Assembly: GCA_963777625.1 (NCBI GenBank) | Contig: CAVZRO010000017.1 | Span: forward strand, 186,001 to 250,000 | Direction of reading: 5' to 3' | Origin: DATDIC01 sp963777625 | GTDB lineage: Bacteria > Pseudomonadota > Alphaproteobacteria > Acetobacterales > Acetobacteraceae | DNA length: 64,000 nucleotides | In this document: piece by piece, positions 1-13,400 of the stretch | Position numbering within the stretch: position 1 is the first letter of the stretch | How the letters are laid out: every line of letters starts with the position of its first letter | Translations under genes and position numbers: made by a program | Notes under the pieces: generated by a model | Seen by the model: the letters and a program-made list of their open reading frames with translations, nothing else | The model's database searches: none | What the model was told of the DNA's origin: nothing

Positions 1-284
1 ATTACTCAGCGGTTGCCGTGGAAACTGGATTCTACGAACAGGTGGATCGGTCCGGTGCGTGGACCGGCCTGCAGCACCGCTGCTCGGCCGGCGAATCACT
101 GCCCGCAACCAGCCCCGGCCACCGGTGGGTTTGCATCGACCCATTGCTGAACAGGATTTGGTCGCCGGGTCTCACCGGATAAGCTCTCTGCACGTAAGCG
201 ATATCGTCCGCCTGGATGCGGCCGGCCAACGCCGCTGTCCGGTCAAAACGGCGAGCAGTTCAGAGTCCCAACAACAGCCGCTTA
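1..284. other. No supportable gene at left edge
   Basis: Only short overlapping open frames are present here. A reverse-strand frame (about 229 to 32) has a protein-like stretch around AYPVRPGDQILFSNG but no recognisable domain or ribosome-binding site. It could be the remnant of a gene downstream of the sulfotransferase, but this cannot be decided from the sequence. Confidence 0.3.
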
Positions 285-1112
285 TCAGCTTTCACTAACA
301 ACCATTGTGACGCCGCGGACGTTGGCATCCGCATGCCGCCAGAACGCGTCATCGAGGAATCGTGCGAACAGTTCGGGCGGAAGTACAGTATTCCGCTCGA
401 TCCATTCCACCTTGCGGCGCACGGTGTGCAATCGTGGCGTGCCGAGCGCGATGTCGAATGCATCCGCGTGGTATTCGACATTATCGAAATCGTGTTCGAA
501 CCACGGTTCGTCCAGGAACTGGTAAAGGCGCCGTAATGTAACTTCCGGTTGCCGTGTCAGCGCCTGATACTCGATCAGGATCAGCTTGTCGGCCTGCTCG
601 CCAAAAAAGCCCTCCTTCAGTGCATCGAGCGCGAAGCCGACCATGCCGTCGCTGGTGGCCAGTCGGTTGACGCGGGAAAACACGGTTCCACCCGGCTCGA
701 AGCCGAACATGCCGGACAGCTCGAACGCGTTTTCGCGCACCAGGCGTTCGATCGAATCCATGATCCAGGAAATCGCGCGCACACAGCAGATGATGCGCGC
801 CTGGGGAAACAGGCGGGTGATCGCCGGAAGCTTCGCGCACCACATGCGGTTGGTGTCGAACACCAGTCTCTCGTTCTGGATCTCGTTGTAATAGTTGGCA
901 AAAAGCCCTCTCAATACGTCCCGACGCTGCGCCTCTTCAATGAACACCGCAGCTTCGTTTCGGCGACTGAGGGCAGTTTCCAGGGCCATGTAAATTGCCC
1001 CGACCGGACTTGTCATTCCGGCATGAAAGTGCGGGTTCTGACGCAGGATCGCGGCGAGCAGGGTGGAACCCGAGCGGGGCAGGCCGGAGATGAAATGGAT
1101 GCCGTGTTGCAT
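285..1112 (-). CDS. Sulfotransferase family protein
   Basis: The 275-residue product belongs to the P-loop sulfotransferase superfamily, which moves a sulfuryl group from PAPS to a hydroxyl or amine acceptor. The 5'-phosphosulfate loop is at the N-terminus: GLPRSGST at about residues 10-17 follows a short beta strand. The segment RIICCVRAISWIMDSIERL near residue 105 matches the 3'-phosphate-binding strand and helix. Length fits stand-alone bacterial sulfotransferases, and the ATG start places the P-loop where the family has it. There is no signal peptide or membrane segment, so it is probably cytosolic. The gene is transcribed away from the giant adhesin gene, across a 300-bp AT-richer gap. 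The acceptor substrate cannot be deduced; a link to modification of surface material is only a guess from location. Confidence 0.85.
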   Translation of the reverse strand: MQHGIHFISGLPRSGSTLLAAILRQNPHFHAGMTSPVGAIYMALETALSRRNEAAVFIEEAQRRDVLRGLFANYYNEIQNERLVFDTNRMWCAKLPAITRLFPQARIICCVRAISWIMDSIERLVRENAFELSGMFGFEPGGTVFSRVNRLATSDGMVGFALDALKEGFFGEQADKLILIEYQALTRQPEVTLRRLYQFLDEPWFEHDFDNVEYHADAFDIALGTPRLHTVRRKVEWIERNTVLPPELFARFLDDAFWRHADANVRGVTMVVSES

Positions 1113-1413
1113 CGGATTGCTCGCTTACAAAGACACAGATCGCGTTATCGCGTTAACCGGCTCACGGTGGCAAGCGTAATAAAAAAGCCCACACACCGGC
1201 AATATGCCAGGTGAGTGCGAAGGCGGAATGGCAGCGCGAGTCCCAAACTATGGGATCGTATCTCATTATTGATATATCATTGCTCGCGTTTTCGCGAGAA
1301 ACTTCTTGCCAAACCGGTTGGAAATCATATAGCTGGGTTAACAAATGCCTAACGCCAGTTAAGGAAGCCGCGCGAAACGAGCCGCGGCAAGCCGGCCCAC
1401 ACGGGAGGAAGTG
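1113..1413. promoter_or_regulatory. AT-rich divergent promoter region with a perfect hairpin
   Basis: This gap separates the divergent sulfotransferase and giant adhesin genes and is visibly richer in A/T than its flanks, especially around 1250-1350. It contains a perfect inverted repeat, CTCGCG-TTTT-CGCGAG, at 1283-1298. A strong ribosome-binding site (GGGAGGA, 1403-1409) lies just before the adhesin start. Promoters for both genes are expected here, but no clear -35/-10 pair can be assigned with confidence. Confidence 0.5.
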
Positions 1414-4400
1414 ATGACAGATGTCAACAATACCGGCACGCTGGGCGTGGCCGGCATCAACGGCGCCTCTCCCGGTCAGTCCGGCACTGCCGGCGGCCCA
1501 GGCGGCAGCGCCACCTCCCCCAATACTGGGAACGGCACCGACACGACGAACAGCGCCGAAGCCACTGGCGGCAATGGCGGCCAGGGCGGCAGCGGCGCTG
1601 CCGGCGGCGCCAGTCCCGGCGGCAACGCCGGCGCGGGAGGTGTCGGGGGCGCGGCGAACGCCAGCACCAGCACCACGCTCAGTTCCTCGTCCAGCCTCAG
1701 CAATACGGCCAATGCGAGCGGCGGGCGGGGCGGCAACGCCGGCACGCCTGGCACCGGCACCCCGGCGGGCCTGGGGGCCAACGGCGGCGCCGGCGGCGCG
1801 GCAACAGCCGCCACCAGCGCCAGCAACACGGGCGGTCCCGCACATGCGACCACCACCGCGACAGGCGGCGGCGGCGGCGCCGGACGGGGGGTCGGATATT
1901 CGGGCGGCGCCGGCGGCGTTGCCAGCGGATCGACCGCCACCGCCAGCGGCACGTCGGCCTATGCGTACGTGACGCAGACGGGTGGTTCTGGCGGGCGTGG
2001 TTATACCGGGGCGACCGGCGGGGCCGGGGCGAGCAGCTCGTTGACCAACGCGGTCAGCGGCACCACCACGGGCGGCAATCTGCGCCTGGGACAGACCGCG
2101 ACCGGCGGTGCTGGCGGCTACAGTTCTGGTGCTGCTGGCGGTGCGGCCGGGGCGGCGACGTCCAACCTGAGCTTCACCGATACAAGCGGCGCTTCCTATG
2201 TCCGCGGCTACGCCACGGCCAATGCCGGGTCGGGTGGCGGCGGGGTAACCGCGGCAGCCGGAGGGGCAGCAGGCACGACCCTCAGCGCGAGTGGTGCGCA
2301 CCGCATGCAGATCATCGGCCGCTCCAATGGCGGGGCCGGTGGCAGTGGCGTGGGTACCTCCAACGGCGCCGCGGGTGGCGCGGCAACCGCGACGGTGGCG
2401 GCGACCAGTTCGACGAGCGGCTCCGACACCGTGGATGGCTGGGCCTACACGCAAGGTGGCGCCGGCGGCAGTGGCGGCAGCACCAGCGGCAGCGGTGGCG
2501 CGGGTGGCGCGGCAACCGGGGCGAGCGGAAGCGCAACCAGCACCGGTGCGACGGGCGGTCAGGCCTATGGCTACGCCCGACAGATCGGCGGAACCGGCGG
2601 CACGGGCTCGGGCGCTGGCCAGTCGGGCGGCAACGGTGGGTCTGCCACCGGGACGACGGCTACGGCGAGCGGGTTTTCAGCGGAAGCCAAAGTTATCCAG
2701 ACGGGTGGCAATGGCGGCCAGGGGACCGCTGGCGCTAACGGCGGTGCGGGAGCGGGCAGCACGTTGGCCAATGTGGTCAGCGGCGCCACGACGGGTGGCA
2801 CGCTGACGCTGGGCCAGGCGGCCAATGGCGGCGATGGCGGCTATGCCACTGGCGGCGGCGCTGGCGGGACGGCGGGTACCGGGACCTCCAACCTGAGTTT
2901 CGATGATACGGCGAACGCCATCAAGGCGAGCACGTTCAACGGCACCAGCACGGCCACGGGCGGCAACGGCGGTGGCTCGAACGGCGGCACGGCGGCGCAG
3001 GGTGGCGTCGCGGCCGCGACGATCGGCCTGACCGGGGCGCTGGCGATCAGCGGGACAGCCAACGCCACGGGCGGCACCGGCGGGATTGGCCGGGGCACCG
3101 CCAATGGTGCGGCCGGCGGCGCGGCGAATGCGAGTGCCACGGCAATCAGCACGACGGCCGGTTCGCAGAATGCGGGTGCCTACGCCAATGCCAACGGCGG
3201 CGCCGGCGGGAGCGGGGGCAGCACCAGCGGCAATGGCGGCGTGGGCGGCGCGGCGACCGGGGCGAGCGCGACGGCAACCGAGGCCAATGCCACCGGCGGG
3301 CGGGCCTATGCCCGATCGATCGAGACCGGCGGCAGCGGCGGGCGTGGCTACGGCGCGGGCAAGTCGGGTAGTACGGGCGGTGCGGTCAGCGGCACGACGG
3401 CGACGGCGAGCGGGTTTTCGGCACGCGCCTACGCCCAGCAAACTGGCGGCAATGGCGGGCTGGGCTTCAGCGGCGCCGGCGGCGGGGCCGGGGCGAGCAG
3501 CACGCTGACCAACGCGGTCACCGGGTCCACCCGCAGCGGCTACCTCCATCTCTATCAGCGGGCGACCGGCGGCAGTGGCGGCAATGTTTACAGCAGCACG
3601 AGTGCTGCCGGTGGCATTGGCGGAGCGGCGACCTCGAACCTGACGTTCAGCGACGCGGCGGCGATCAAGGCGAGTTCGCTGTATGGACGCAGCCGGGCTT
3701 ATGGCGGCCATGGTGGGCGCAGCGGCACGGGTGGCGTGGCCGGTGGCACGGCGACGAGCTCGATCAGCCTGACCGGGACCAACACCGTCTCCGCCACCAC
3801 CATCGCGACGGCCGGTGACGGCAGCGGCATTTACAGCGGCGGCACGGGCAATGGTGCGGCGGGCGCGACGGCGACGGTGACGGGGGCGACGGCGAGCACG
3901 TCCTCGGCGACGCTGGGAGCCTCGCGTCAGTGCCACCGCCTCGGGCGGAGACGGCGGTGGCGGCGCAGGTGCCGGCAAGGCGGGTGGCACGGGCGGCGCG
4001 GCTTCGGTGACTGGAGTGTCGGCGTCTGGCTTCTCGGCCAATGCGAGCGCCACGCAGAATGGCGGCAATGGCGGGCGCGGTTACACCGGCGCGACTGGTG
4101 GTGCGGGAGCGAGCAGCACGCTGGCCAACGCGGTCAGCGGCGCCACCACGGGTGGCACGCTGACGCTGAGCCAGAGCGCCAATGGCGGCGATGGCGGCTA
4201 TGCCAGCGGCGGTGGGGCTGGCGGGACGGCGGGGGCGGGCACCTCGAACCTGAGTTTCGATGATACGACGAACGCCACCAAGGCGAGCACGTTCAACGGC
4301 ACCAGCACGGCCACGGGCGGCAACGGCGGCGGCTCGAACGGCGGCACGGCGGCGGCGGGTGCGACGGCGGCGGCGGCGATCAATCTGACCGGGGCGCTGG

Positions 4401-7400
4401 CGGTCAGCGGAACCGCCAACGCCACGGGCGGCACCGGCGGGATTGGCCGGGGCACCGCCAATGGTGCGGCCGGCGGCGCGGCGAATGCGAGTGCGACGGC
4501 AATCAGCACGACGGCCGGTTCGCAGAATGCGGGTGCCTACGCCAATGCCAACGGCGGCGCCGGCGGGAGCGGGGGCAACACCAGCGGCAATGGCGGCGTG
4601 GGCGGCGCGGCGACCGGGGCGAGCGCGACGGCAACCGAGGCCAATGCCACCGGCGGGCGGGCCTATGCGCGATCGATCGAGACCGGCGGCACCGGCGGGC
4701 GTGGCTACGGCGCGGGCAAGTCGGGTGGTACGGGCGGTGCGGTCAGCGGCACGACGGCGACGGCGAGCGGGTTTTCGGCACGCGCCTACGCCCAGCAAAC
4801 TGGCGGCAATGGCGGGCTGGGCTTCAGTGGCGCCGGCGGCGGGGCCGGGGCGAGCAGCACCCTGACCAACGCGGTCACCGGGTCCACCCGCAGCGGCTAC
4901 CTGGATCTCTTTCAGCGGGCGACCGGCGGCAGCGGCGGCAATGTTTACAGCAGCACGAGTGCTGCCGGTGGCATTGGCGGAGCGGCGACCTCGAACCTGA
5001 CGTTCAGCGACGCGGCGGCGATCAAGGCGAGTTCGCTGTATGGACGCAGCCGGGCCTATGGCGGCCATGGTGGGCGCAGCGGCGGCACGGGTGGCGTGGC
5101 CGGTGGCACGGCGACGAGCTCGATCAGCCTGACCGGGACCAACACCGTCTCCGCCATCACCAGCGCGGCGGCCGGCGACGGCAGCGGCATTTACAGCGGC
5201 GGCACGGGCAACGGTGCGGTGGGCGCGACGGCGACGGTGACGGGGGCGACGGCGAGCACGTCCTCGGCGACGCAGTTGGCGACTGCGACCAGGCCACCGC
5301 CTCGGGCGGCAATGGCGGCGTGGGTGGGGGCGCGGGCAAGTCGGGTGGCACGGGCGGAGCGGCCTCAGTTGCCGGGGTGTCGGCGACGGGGTTTTCGGCG
5401 ACGGCGAACGCCACGCAGAACGGCGGCAATGGCGGGCGCGGTTATACCGGGGCGGCCGGCGGGGCGGGTGCGAGCAGCACGCTGACCAACGCGGTGAGCG
5501 GCGCGACCACTGGCGGGACGCTGACGCTGAGCCAGAGCGCCAATGGCGGCGATGGCGGCTATGCCAGCGGCGGCGGGGCTGGCGGGACGGCGGGGACCGG
5601 GCACCTCCAACCTGAGTTTCGATGATACGACGAACGCCACCAAGGCGAGCACGTTCAACGGCACCAGCACGGCCAGCGGGCGGCAACGGCGGTGGCTCGA
5701 ACGGCGGCACGGCGGTGGTGGGGGGTGTAGCCTCAGCGACGATCAATGTGACCGGGGCGCTGGCGGTCAGCGGGACAGCCAACGCCACGGGCGGCACCGG
5801 CGGGACTGGCCGGGGCACGGCCAATGGTGCGGCCGGCGGCGCGGCGAATGCGAGTGCGACGGCAATCAGCACGACGGCCGGTTCGCAGAATGCGGGTGCC
5901 TACGCCAATGCCAGCGGCGGCGGTGGCGGGAGCGGGGGCAGCACCAGCGGCAATGGCGGCGTGGGCGGGGCGGCGACCGGGGCGAGCGCGACGGCAACCG
6001 AGGCCACTGCCACCGGCGGGCGGGCCTATGCCCGATCGACCGAGACCGGCGGCACCGGCGGGCGTGGCTACGGCGCGGGCAAGTCGGGCGGTACGGGCGG
6101 TGCGGTCAGCGGCACGACGGCGACGGCGAGCGGGTTTTCGGCACGCGCCTACGCCCAGCAAAATGGCGGCAATGGCGGGCTGGGCTTCAGTGGCGCCGGC
6201 GGCGGGGCCGGGGCGAGCAGCACGCTGACCAACGCGGTCACCGGGTCCACCCGCAGCGGCTACCTGGATCTCTTTCAGCGGGCGACCGGCGGCAGCGGCG
6301 GCAATGTTTACGGCGGCACGCAGGCTGCCGGCGGCATTGGCGGAGCGGCGACCTCGAACCTGACGTTCAGCGACGCGGCGGCGATCAAGGCGAGTTCGCT
6401 GATGGACGCAGCCGGGCCTATGGCGGCCATGGTGGGCGCAGCGGCGGCACCGGCGGCGCGGCGGGCGGCACGGCGACGAGCCTCGATCAGCCTGACCGGG
6501 GCCAACACCGTCTCCGCCATCACCAGCGCGGCGGCCGGCAACGGCGGCGGCATCTACAGCGGCGGCACCGGCAACGGTGCGGCGGGCGCCACGGCGACGG
6601 TGACCGGGGCGACGGCGAGCACGTCCTCGGCGACGCAGTTGGCCACTGCGATGCGCACCGCCTCGGGCGGCAATGGCGGCGGGGGTGGGGGCGCCGGCAA
6701 GTCGGGTGGCGCGGGCGGGGCGGCGTCGGTCAGCCGCGGTGACGGCGACGGGGTTTTCGGCGACGGCGAACGCGACGCAGAACGCCGGCAATGGCGGGCG
6801 CGGTTATACCGGGGCGGCCGGCGGGGCGGGTGCGAGCAGCACGCTGACCAACGCGGTGAGCGGCGCGACCACTGGCGGGACGCTGACGCTGAACCAGAGC
6901 GCCGAACGGCGGCGATGGCGGCTACAGCGGCGGCGGGGCTGGCGGGACGGCGGGCGCCGGGCACCTCGAACCTGAGTTCGACGATACGGCGAACGCCACC
7001 AAGGCGAGCACGTTCAACGGCGACCAGCACGGCCAGCGGCGGCAACGGCGGTGGCTCGAACAGCGGCACGGCGGCGGCGGGTGGGGTGGCCTCGGCGACG
7101 ATCAATCTGACCGGGGCGCTGGCGATCAGCGGGACAGCCAACGCCACGGGCGGCACCGGCGGGATTGGCCGGGGCACGGCCAATGGCGGCGCCGGCGGCG
7201 CGGCGAATGCGACGTGCGGCGGCAACCAGCACGACGGCGGGTTCGCAGAATGCCGGTGCCTACGCCAATGCGACGCGGCGGCGGTGGCGGGAGCGGGGGC
7301 AGCACCAGCGGCAATGGCGGGGTGGGCGGCGCGGCGACCGGGGCGAGCGCGACGGCAACCGAGGCCAACTGCCACCGGCGGTCGGGCCTATGCGCCGACG

Positions 7401-10400
7401 ATCGAGACACGGCGGCACCGGCGGGCGTGGCTACGGCGCGGGCAAGTCGGGCGGCACGGGCGGTGCGGTCAGCGGCACGACGGCGACGGCCAGCGGGTTT
7501 TCGGCACGCGCCTACGCCCGGCAATACTGGCGGCAATGGCGGGCGGGGCTTCAGCGGCGCCGGCGGCGGGGCCGGGGCGAGCAGCACCCTGACCAACGCG
7601 GTCACCGGCGTCGACCAAAGGCGGCTATCTGCGGCTGTATCAGCGCGCGATTGGCGGCACCGGCGGGAGTAACTACGCGCACCGGCGCGGGCGGCGACCG
7701 GCGGCAATGGCAGCTCCGGTCTGACCTTCAATGATAACAGCAATGCCATCCAGGCGAGTTCGCTACGCGCTCAGCCGCGCATATGGCGGCTGCGGCGGGC
7801 GCGCCACGGGTGCTGCCGGCGCCGCCGGGCGGCGCTGGCAGCGCTTCGGTCAACCTGACCGGGGCGACTGCGATTGCTAGCCACCGCCAGCGCGCAGCGG
7901 CGGGGCCGGCGGGACGGGCTCGTCGTCCGGCCTGGGCGGCAACGCCAGCGCCACATCGGTTGCGACCGCAACAAGTGCCGGTTCGTCCGGCACGGCGACC
8001 GCGACCGCCACCGCGACCGGCGGAACCGGCTCGACGCAAGGTACGGCGACGACGAACGCCACCGCCAACACGGCTGCCGGCCAGCAGGCGACGGCGCAAA
8101 CCACCGCGACCGGCAGCGCGAACTCCGCGCACAGCACGGCAACCACGGCCGGCAGCGGCGTGGTCGTCGGTGTTTCGTCGATCGTCAGCGGCACCGGCGG
8201 GGGCGCCGTCACTGACCGATGGTCGCGCCAACATCGCCGGAACGCGTGTTCGGCTTCAATGGTTCGAGCGAGAACGCGTACGGCTTTGCCACCGGGCTGC
8301 CGAGTGCCAGCTTCATCAATGGCGTGCTGAGCACCAATTCCAACATCAACGCCAAGCTCGGCACCGCGCCGGCAACCGTGCTGGGCACGGGGGCAGAGGG
8401 TGCGTTCGCCGAAACCAACACAACCGGCGCGCAGGAATATATCAGCTCGGCCGACTGGACGATCAACGCCACCGGTCTGACCGGGCATCTGATCGCCGGA
8501 CTGTTCGGGTTCCAGGCGTTCACCACCGGGTTCACGTCGCTGGAATTCAGTGCCGTGGTCGGCGGCAGCACGGTGTTCGACCAGACCTTCGCCACGCTGG
8601 CGTCGGCCGAGACGTTCTTCACCAACGATGCGCTGGATCTGGGCACGTTTGCCGCTTCGTCCGCTTTGGCGGTGGACCTGAACTTCGACCTGAAGACCAG
8701 CACCAGCGGCACCGGGTTTGGCGGCGAATTCCTGCTCGGCACCACCGGCGGCAACGGGCCGCCGGTGATCGCGGTGCCGGGGCCGGAGATCATCGGCGTC
8801 AGCCACACGACGGCGATTTCTGGTGTCAGCCTTTCCGAAACCGGCAACACCACGGGCGAGACTTTCACCGTCACGCTGACCGACACCAATGGCCACCTGG
8901 CGGTCACTGCCGGCACCGGAGTGACCGGCAACAACTCCAGCAGCCTGTCGATCACCGGCGCGATCGGCTTTGTGAACACCGAGCTGGCGTCACTGACCGA
9001 CAACGACGCGGTCGCCGGGTCCGATACCGTCACGCTGAATGCCACCGACAGCCTGGGCGGCACCGCGGTTCAGAAGACGATCGGCATGACCATCAACGGG
9101 CTGCCGACGATCGCTGCACCGGCATCCGCGACGGTGAACCAGAACACCGCGACCGCTGTGACCGGCGTCAGTCTTTCCGAAACCGGCAACACGTCCGGCG
9201 AGACCTTCACGGTCACGCTGAGCGATACCAACGGCAATCTGTCGGCGACGGGTGCTTCCGGCAACGGCACGCACAGCATCAGCATTAGCGGTTCATTCAA
9301 CACGGTGAACAGCGACCTAGCGACGTTGACCGATACCGATCCGAACACCTCGGCCGACACGATCGTTGTGTCCGCCAGTGACAGCCTGGGCAATTCCGCG
9401 GTCGGCAAGAATATCGCGGTCACGGTGAGCGCCGGCAACGGCCCGCCGGTGATCACCGCGCCTGCCACCGACACGATCGGCGTCGGCAAGGCGGCGACGA
9501 TCAGCGGCGTTTCGATCTCGGAAACCGGCAACACCGGCAGCGAGACGTTCACTGTCACGCTGAGCGATACGCACGGGCTGCTGTCGGTTGCCGCCGGCAC
9601 CGGCGTGACCGGGAACAACTCCACGTCATTGAGCATCAGCGGTTCACTGGGCTTCGTGAACAGCGAACTGGGCGGCCTGTCGGATACGGATGCGACCGCG
9701 GGCACCGAAACGATCACGCTGAACGCGAGCGACAGCCTGGGCGGGACGGCGACGCCTGCAAGTGTCGCAGTCACCGTGAACGGGATTCCGGTGATCGCCG
9801 CGCCCGCCACGGCAACCACCGGTGTCGGCCAGAGCACGGCGATCGGCGGGATGAGCATTTCGGAGACCGGCAACACCGGCGGCACCGAGACGTTCACGAC
9901 AACGCTGAGCGACACCAACGGCCATCTGTCGGTGACCGCTGGCACGGGCGTGTCCGGCAACAACTCCACCAACCTGTCGATCACCGGGTCACTGGGGTTC
10001 GTGAACAGCGAACTCGCGTCGCTGACCGACAATGACGCCAGCACAGCGGCCGACACGATCGTGGTGCACGCCACCGACAGCTTCGGCAATGCGGCGACGG
10101 CGAAGAACGTTTCGGTAACCGTAAACACCGCGCCGGCACTCGCCGCGCCGGCAACGCTGGTGGTCGGCGCCGGCAAGGCACAGGCGATTTCGGGGGTTTC
10201 CGTTTCAGAGACGGGCAACACCACCACGTCTGGTGAAAGCTTCACGGTGACGGTAAGCGATACCAGCGGGGTTCTGAATGCCACCGGCCCGGGGGTAACC
10301 GGCAACAACTCCAACAGCCTGACGATCGCCGGCTCCCTGACCCAGGTGAACGCCGACCTGGCCACGCTGAAGGACACGGATTCGGTCACGCCTTCGGATA

Positions 10401-13400
10401 CGATCACGCTGAACGCGAGCGACAGCTTCGGCAATGTTGCTCCGGTCGAGACCATCGCCGTGACGGTGAATGCCGCGCCGATCATCACCGTGCCGGCGTC
10501 GGCGACCGTTGGCGCGGGCCAGCCGCAGGCGATCGGCGGCGTGAGCCTGTCGGAGTCCGGCACGACGGTCGGCGAGAATTTCACGGTCACGCTGACCGAC
10601 ATTCACGGCCTGCTGTCGGTCGCCGCCGGCACGGGCGTGACCGGCAACGGGACGAACAGCTTGCAGATCACCGGGCTGCTCGCCAGCGTGAACAGCGAGC
10701 TGTCGTCGCTGTCGGATACAGACAGCACGGCCGGTTCCGATAGCATCACGCTGAACGCCAGCGACGGCTTCGGCAACACGGCGGGGACGCAGACCATTGC
10801 CGTGACGGTGAACAGCGTGCCGGTGATCAGCGCACCGACGGCCGCCACGGTGACGCAGAGCGTGGCGACGGCGATCAGCGGTGTTTCGCTGTCGGAATCC
10901 GGCAACACGGGCGCGCCCGAGACGTTTACCGCGACGCTGTCCGATGGCAACGGCAATCTGGCGGTCACCGCCGGCACGGGTGTGACGGGCAACAACTCGC
11001 ACAGCCTGTCGATCACCGGCTCATTGACATTCGTGGACAATGAGCTGGCGACGCTGACCGACAATGACGCGAACATGGCGGCCGACACGATCACGCTGCA
11101 CGCGACCGACAGCTTCGGCAATGCTGCTGCGGTCAAGACAATCGGCGTCACCGTCAGCACAGGCGGCAGCCCGCCGGTGCTGTCCGGCGGCGGGAACACA
11201 GTGAGCTGGACGCTGTTCGGGCCGAACACGGTGGTGGATTCGGGGCTGGCTGCCGCGGATACCGAAAGCTCAACGCTGTCGAGCGCGACAGTCTCCATCA
11301 CCGCCGGCCTGCTTGCCGGGGATCGGCTGAATTTCACCAACCAGAATGGGATCACCGGCAGCTACAATGCCGGAACCGGCGTGCTGACGCTGACCGGCAC
11401 CGCCAGCCTGGCCAACTATCAGGCAGCGCTGGAGTCGATCACCTACAGCTCCACCAGCCTTACGCCGACCAATCTGGGCGGCGATCCGACCCGCACCGTG
11501 ACCTGGCAGGTGAATGACGGCACGGCCAATTCCAGCACCATCACCAGCACGGTCGATGTGAACGGCGTGACGGGTCAGACCTTCTTCCTGACCACGAATG
11601 CGGACACTGTGGTCGGGACCGCGAACAATGACCTGGTTATTGCCGCGACGAACACACTTTCCACGAGCGACGTGATCAACGGCAATGGCGGGACCGATAC
11701 GATCGCGCTGTCGGGCGGCGGCACGTTCGATCTGGCACTGCCGAAGACGATCAACGGCGTGCAGGTGATCCGCGCGTTCGAGGGGCAAGGCGCCACCGCG
11801 CAGACGCTGACGCTGCGCGCCAAGACGGCGCTGACGGTAGACGTGGCGTCCGATGTGAACGGCGATGCGTCACCGACGATCACCATCATCGGCGCGGCCA
11901 ACACGGACACCATCAATCTGGGCAGCGGCAACGACACGGTTACGCTGGGCGGCACCGGAGAGACGGTAAACGGTGGCGGCGGCGATAACACCTTCGACGT
12001 CACCGGCAGGACGATCGGCGCCGCGATCCATGGCGGCAGCGGCACCAACGCGCTGATCGTCAACGGCGGCGGCAGCGCAGTGATGGGCGGCAACATCGAC
12101 GGCATCGCCACGGTGGAGCTGACCGGCAAGACCAACTTCACCGCCAACGCGCTGAGCGGTCTGACCATCACCGGCGACGTGGCGGGAAATACGGTGCTTC
12201 TCGGTGCCAGCAATCAGGTGTTCATCGGCACCGGTGGCGGCGACAAGCTCACCGGCGTCGCCGGCGGGCTGGATGTGTTGCGGGGCACGTCGGCGGGTCT
12301 CAATCTCGACAGCTTCAGCAATTTCCTGCCGAACGATACGATCGATATCACCGACCTGGCGCCCGGCAAGCGCGGCGTTCACCTCGATCAGGATCACCGG
12401 GCCGCGGCTGGTGAACGGCGTGATGGTGGCCGGCCGCGCCACGCTGGCACTGAGTGACGGCACGCACAGCCTGAGCCTGACGCTGCCCGGCGCGCTGACG
12501 GGGCCAGGCATGTTCTTCCCCGGCAGTTTCGCGCTGGCGACGGACGGGCACGGCGGCACCGACCTGACGTTTGTGCCGAGTGCCAGCCCGTCCACCTTCG
12601 TGCTGCCGACCACGCCGATCACCATCTCGGCGCCGCCGGTCGATAGCGTGTTCAGCGCCGGCACCGGGGCGCTGAACGCGGGCGACAGCCTGAGCGGCGT
12701 CAAGGGGTTCACCAACACGTTGGCGCTGACCGGATCCGGCACCTACGACCTGTCGGCGCTGGCCAAGGTGACCAATCTCACCAATCTGACTGCGCAGGAG
12801 GGTGAAGGGCCGACGGCGCAGACGGTCATCCTGCGCGCCGCCGAGGCGCTGACGGTGAACGTCGCCGCCGATCCAAACAACGGCGACCTATCGCCCACGA
12901 TCACCATCGTCGGAGCCAACGATCATGACGTGATCAACCTGGGCCCTGGCAACGACGTGGTGACGTTGGGCAGCAAGAACGAGACCGTGAACAGCGGTGG
13001 CGGCGACAACATTTTCAACGTCACCGCGGCGACGATCGGGGCGGTGATCAATGGCAGTGGCAGCGGCAGCAACACGCTAGTGGTCAGCGGCGGCGGTAAG
13101 GTGACGATGGGCGCCAGCGTCAGCGGCATCGCCGACGTGCAATTGAGCGATCCGACGACGCTGATTGCCAACACGATCAGCGGGATGCGCATCCACGGCA
13201 GCGTCGCCGGGGGTGACATCATCACGCTGGGGGCGGCCGATCAAAGCGTGGTGTCGGGCGGGGCGAACGAGACCGTGATCGTGACCGCGGCTCAGGCCGC
13301 GGCGCTGGTCAGCGGGCTTGGGGCGAACAGCACGCTGGAGATCACCGGCGGCGGGGCGGCGACGCTGAATGCTGCGACGCAGGTCAGCAGCGTCGTGCTG

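Noticed and set aside
1414..8210. Mycobacterial PE-PGRS origin for the glycine-rich region
   Set aside because: No PE domain at the N-terminus; the resemblance is only the GGxGG composition, and the C-terminal Ig/RTX modules are of proteobacterial adhesin style.
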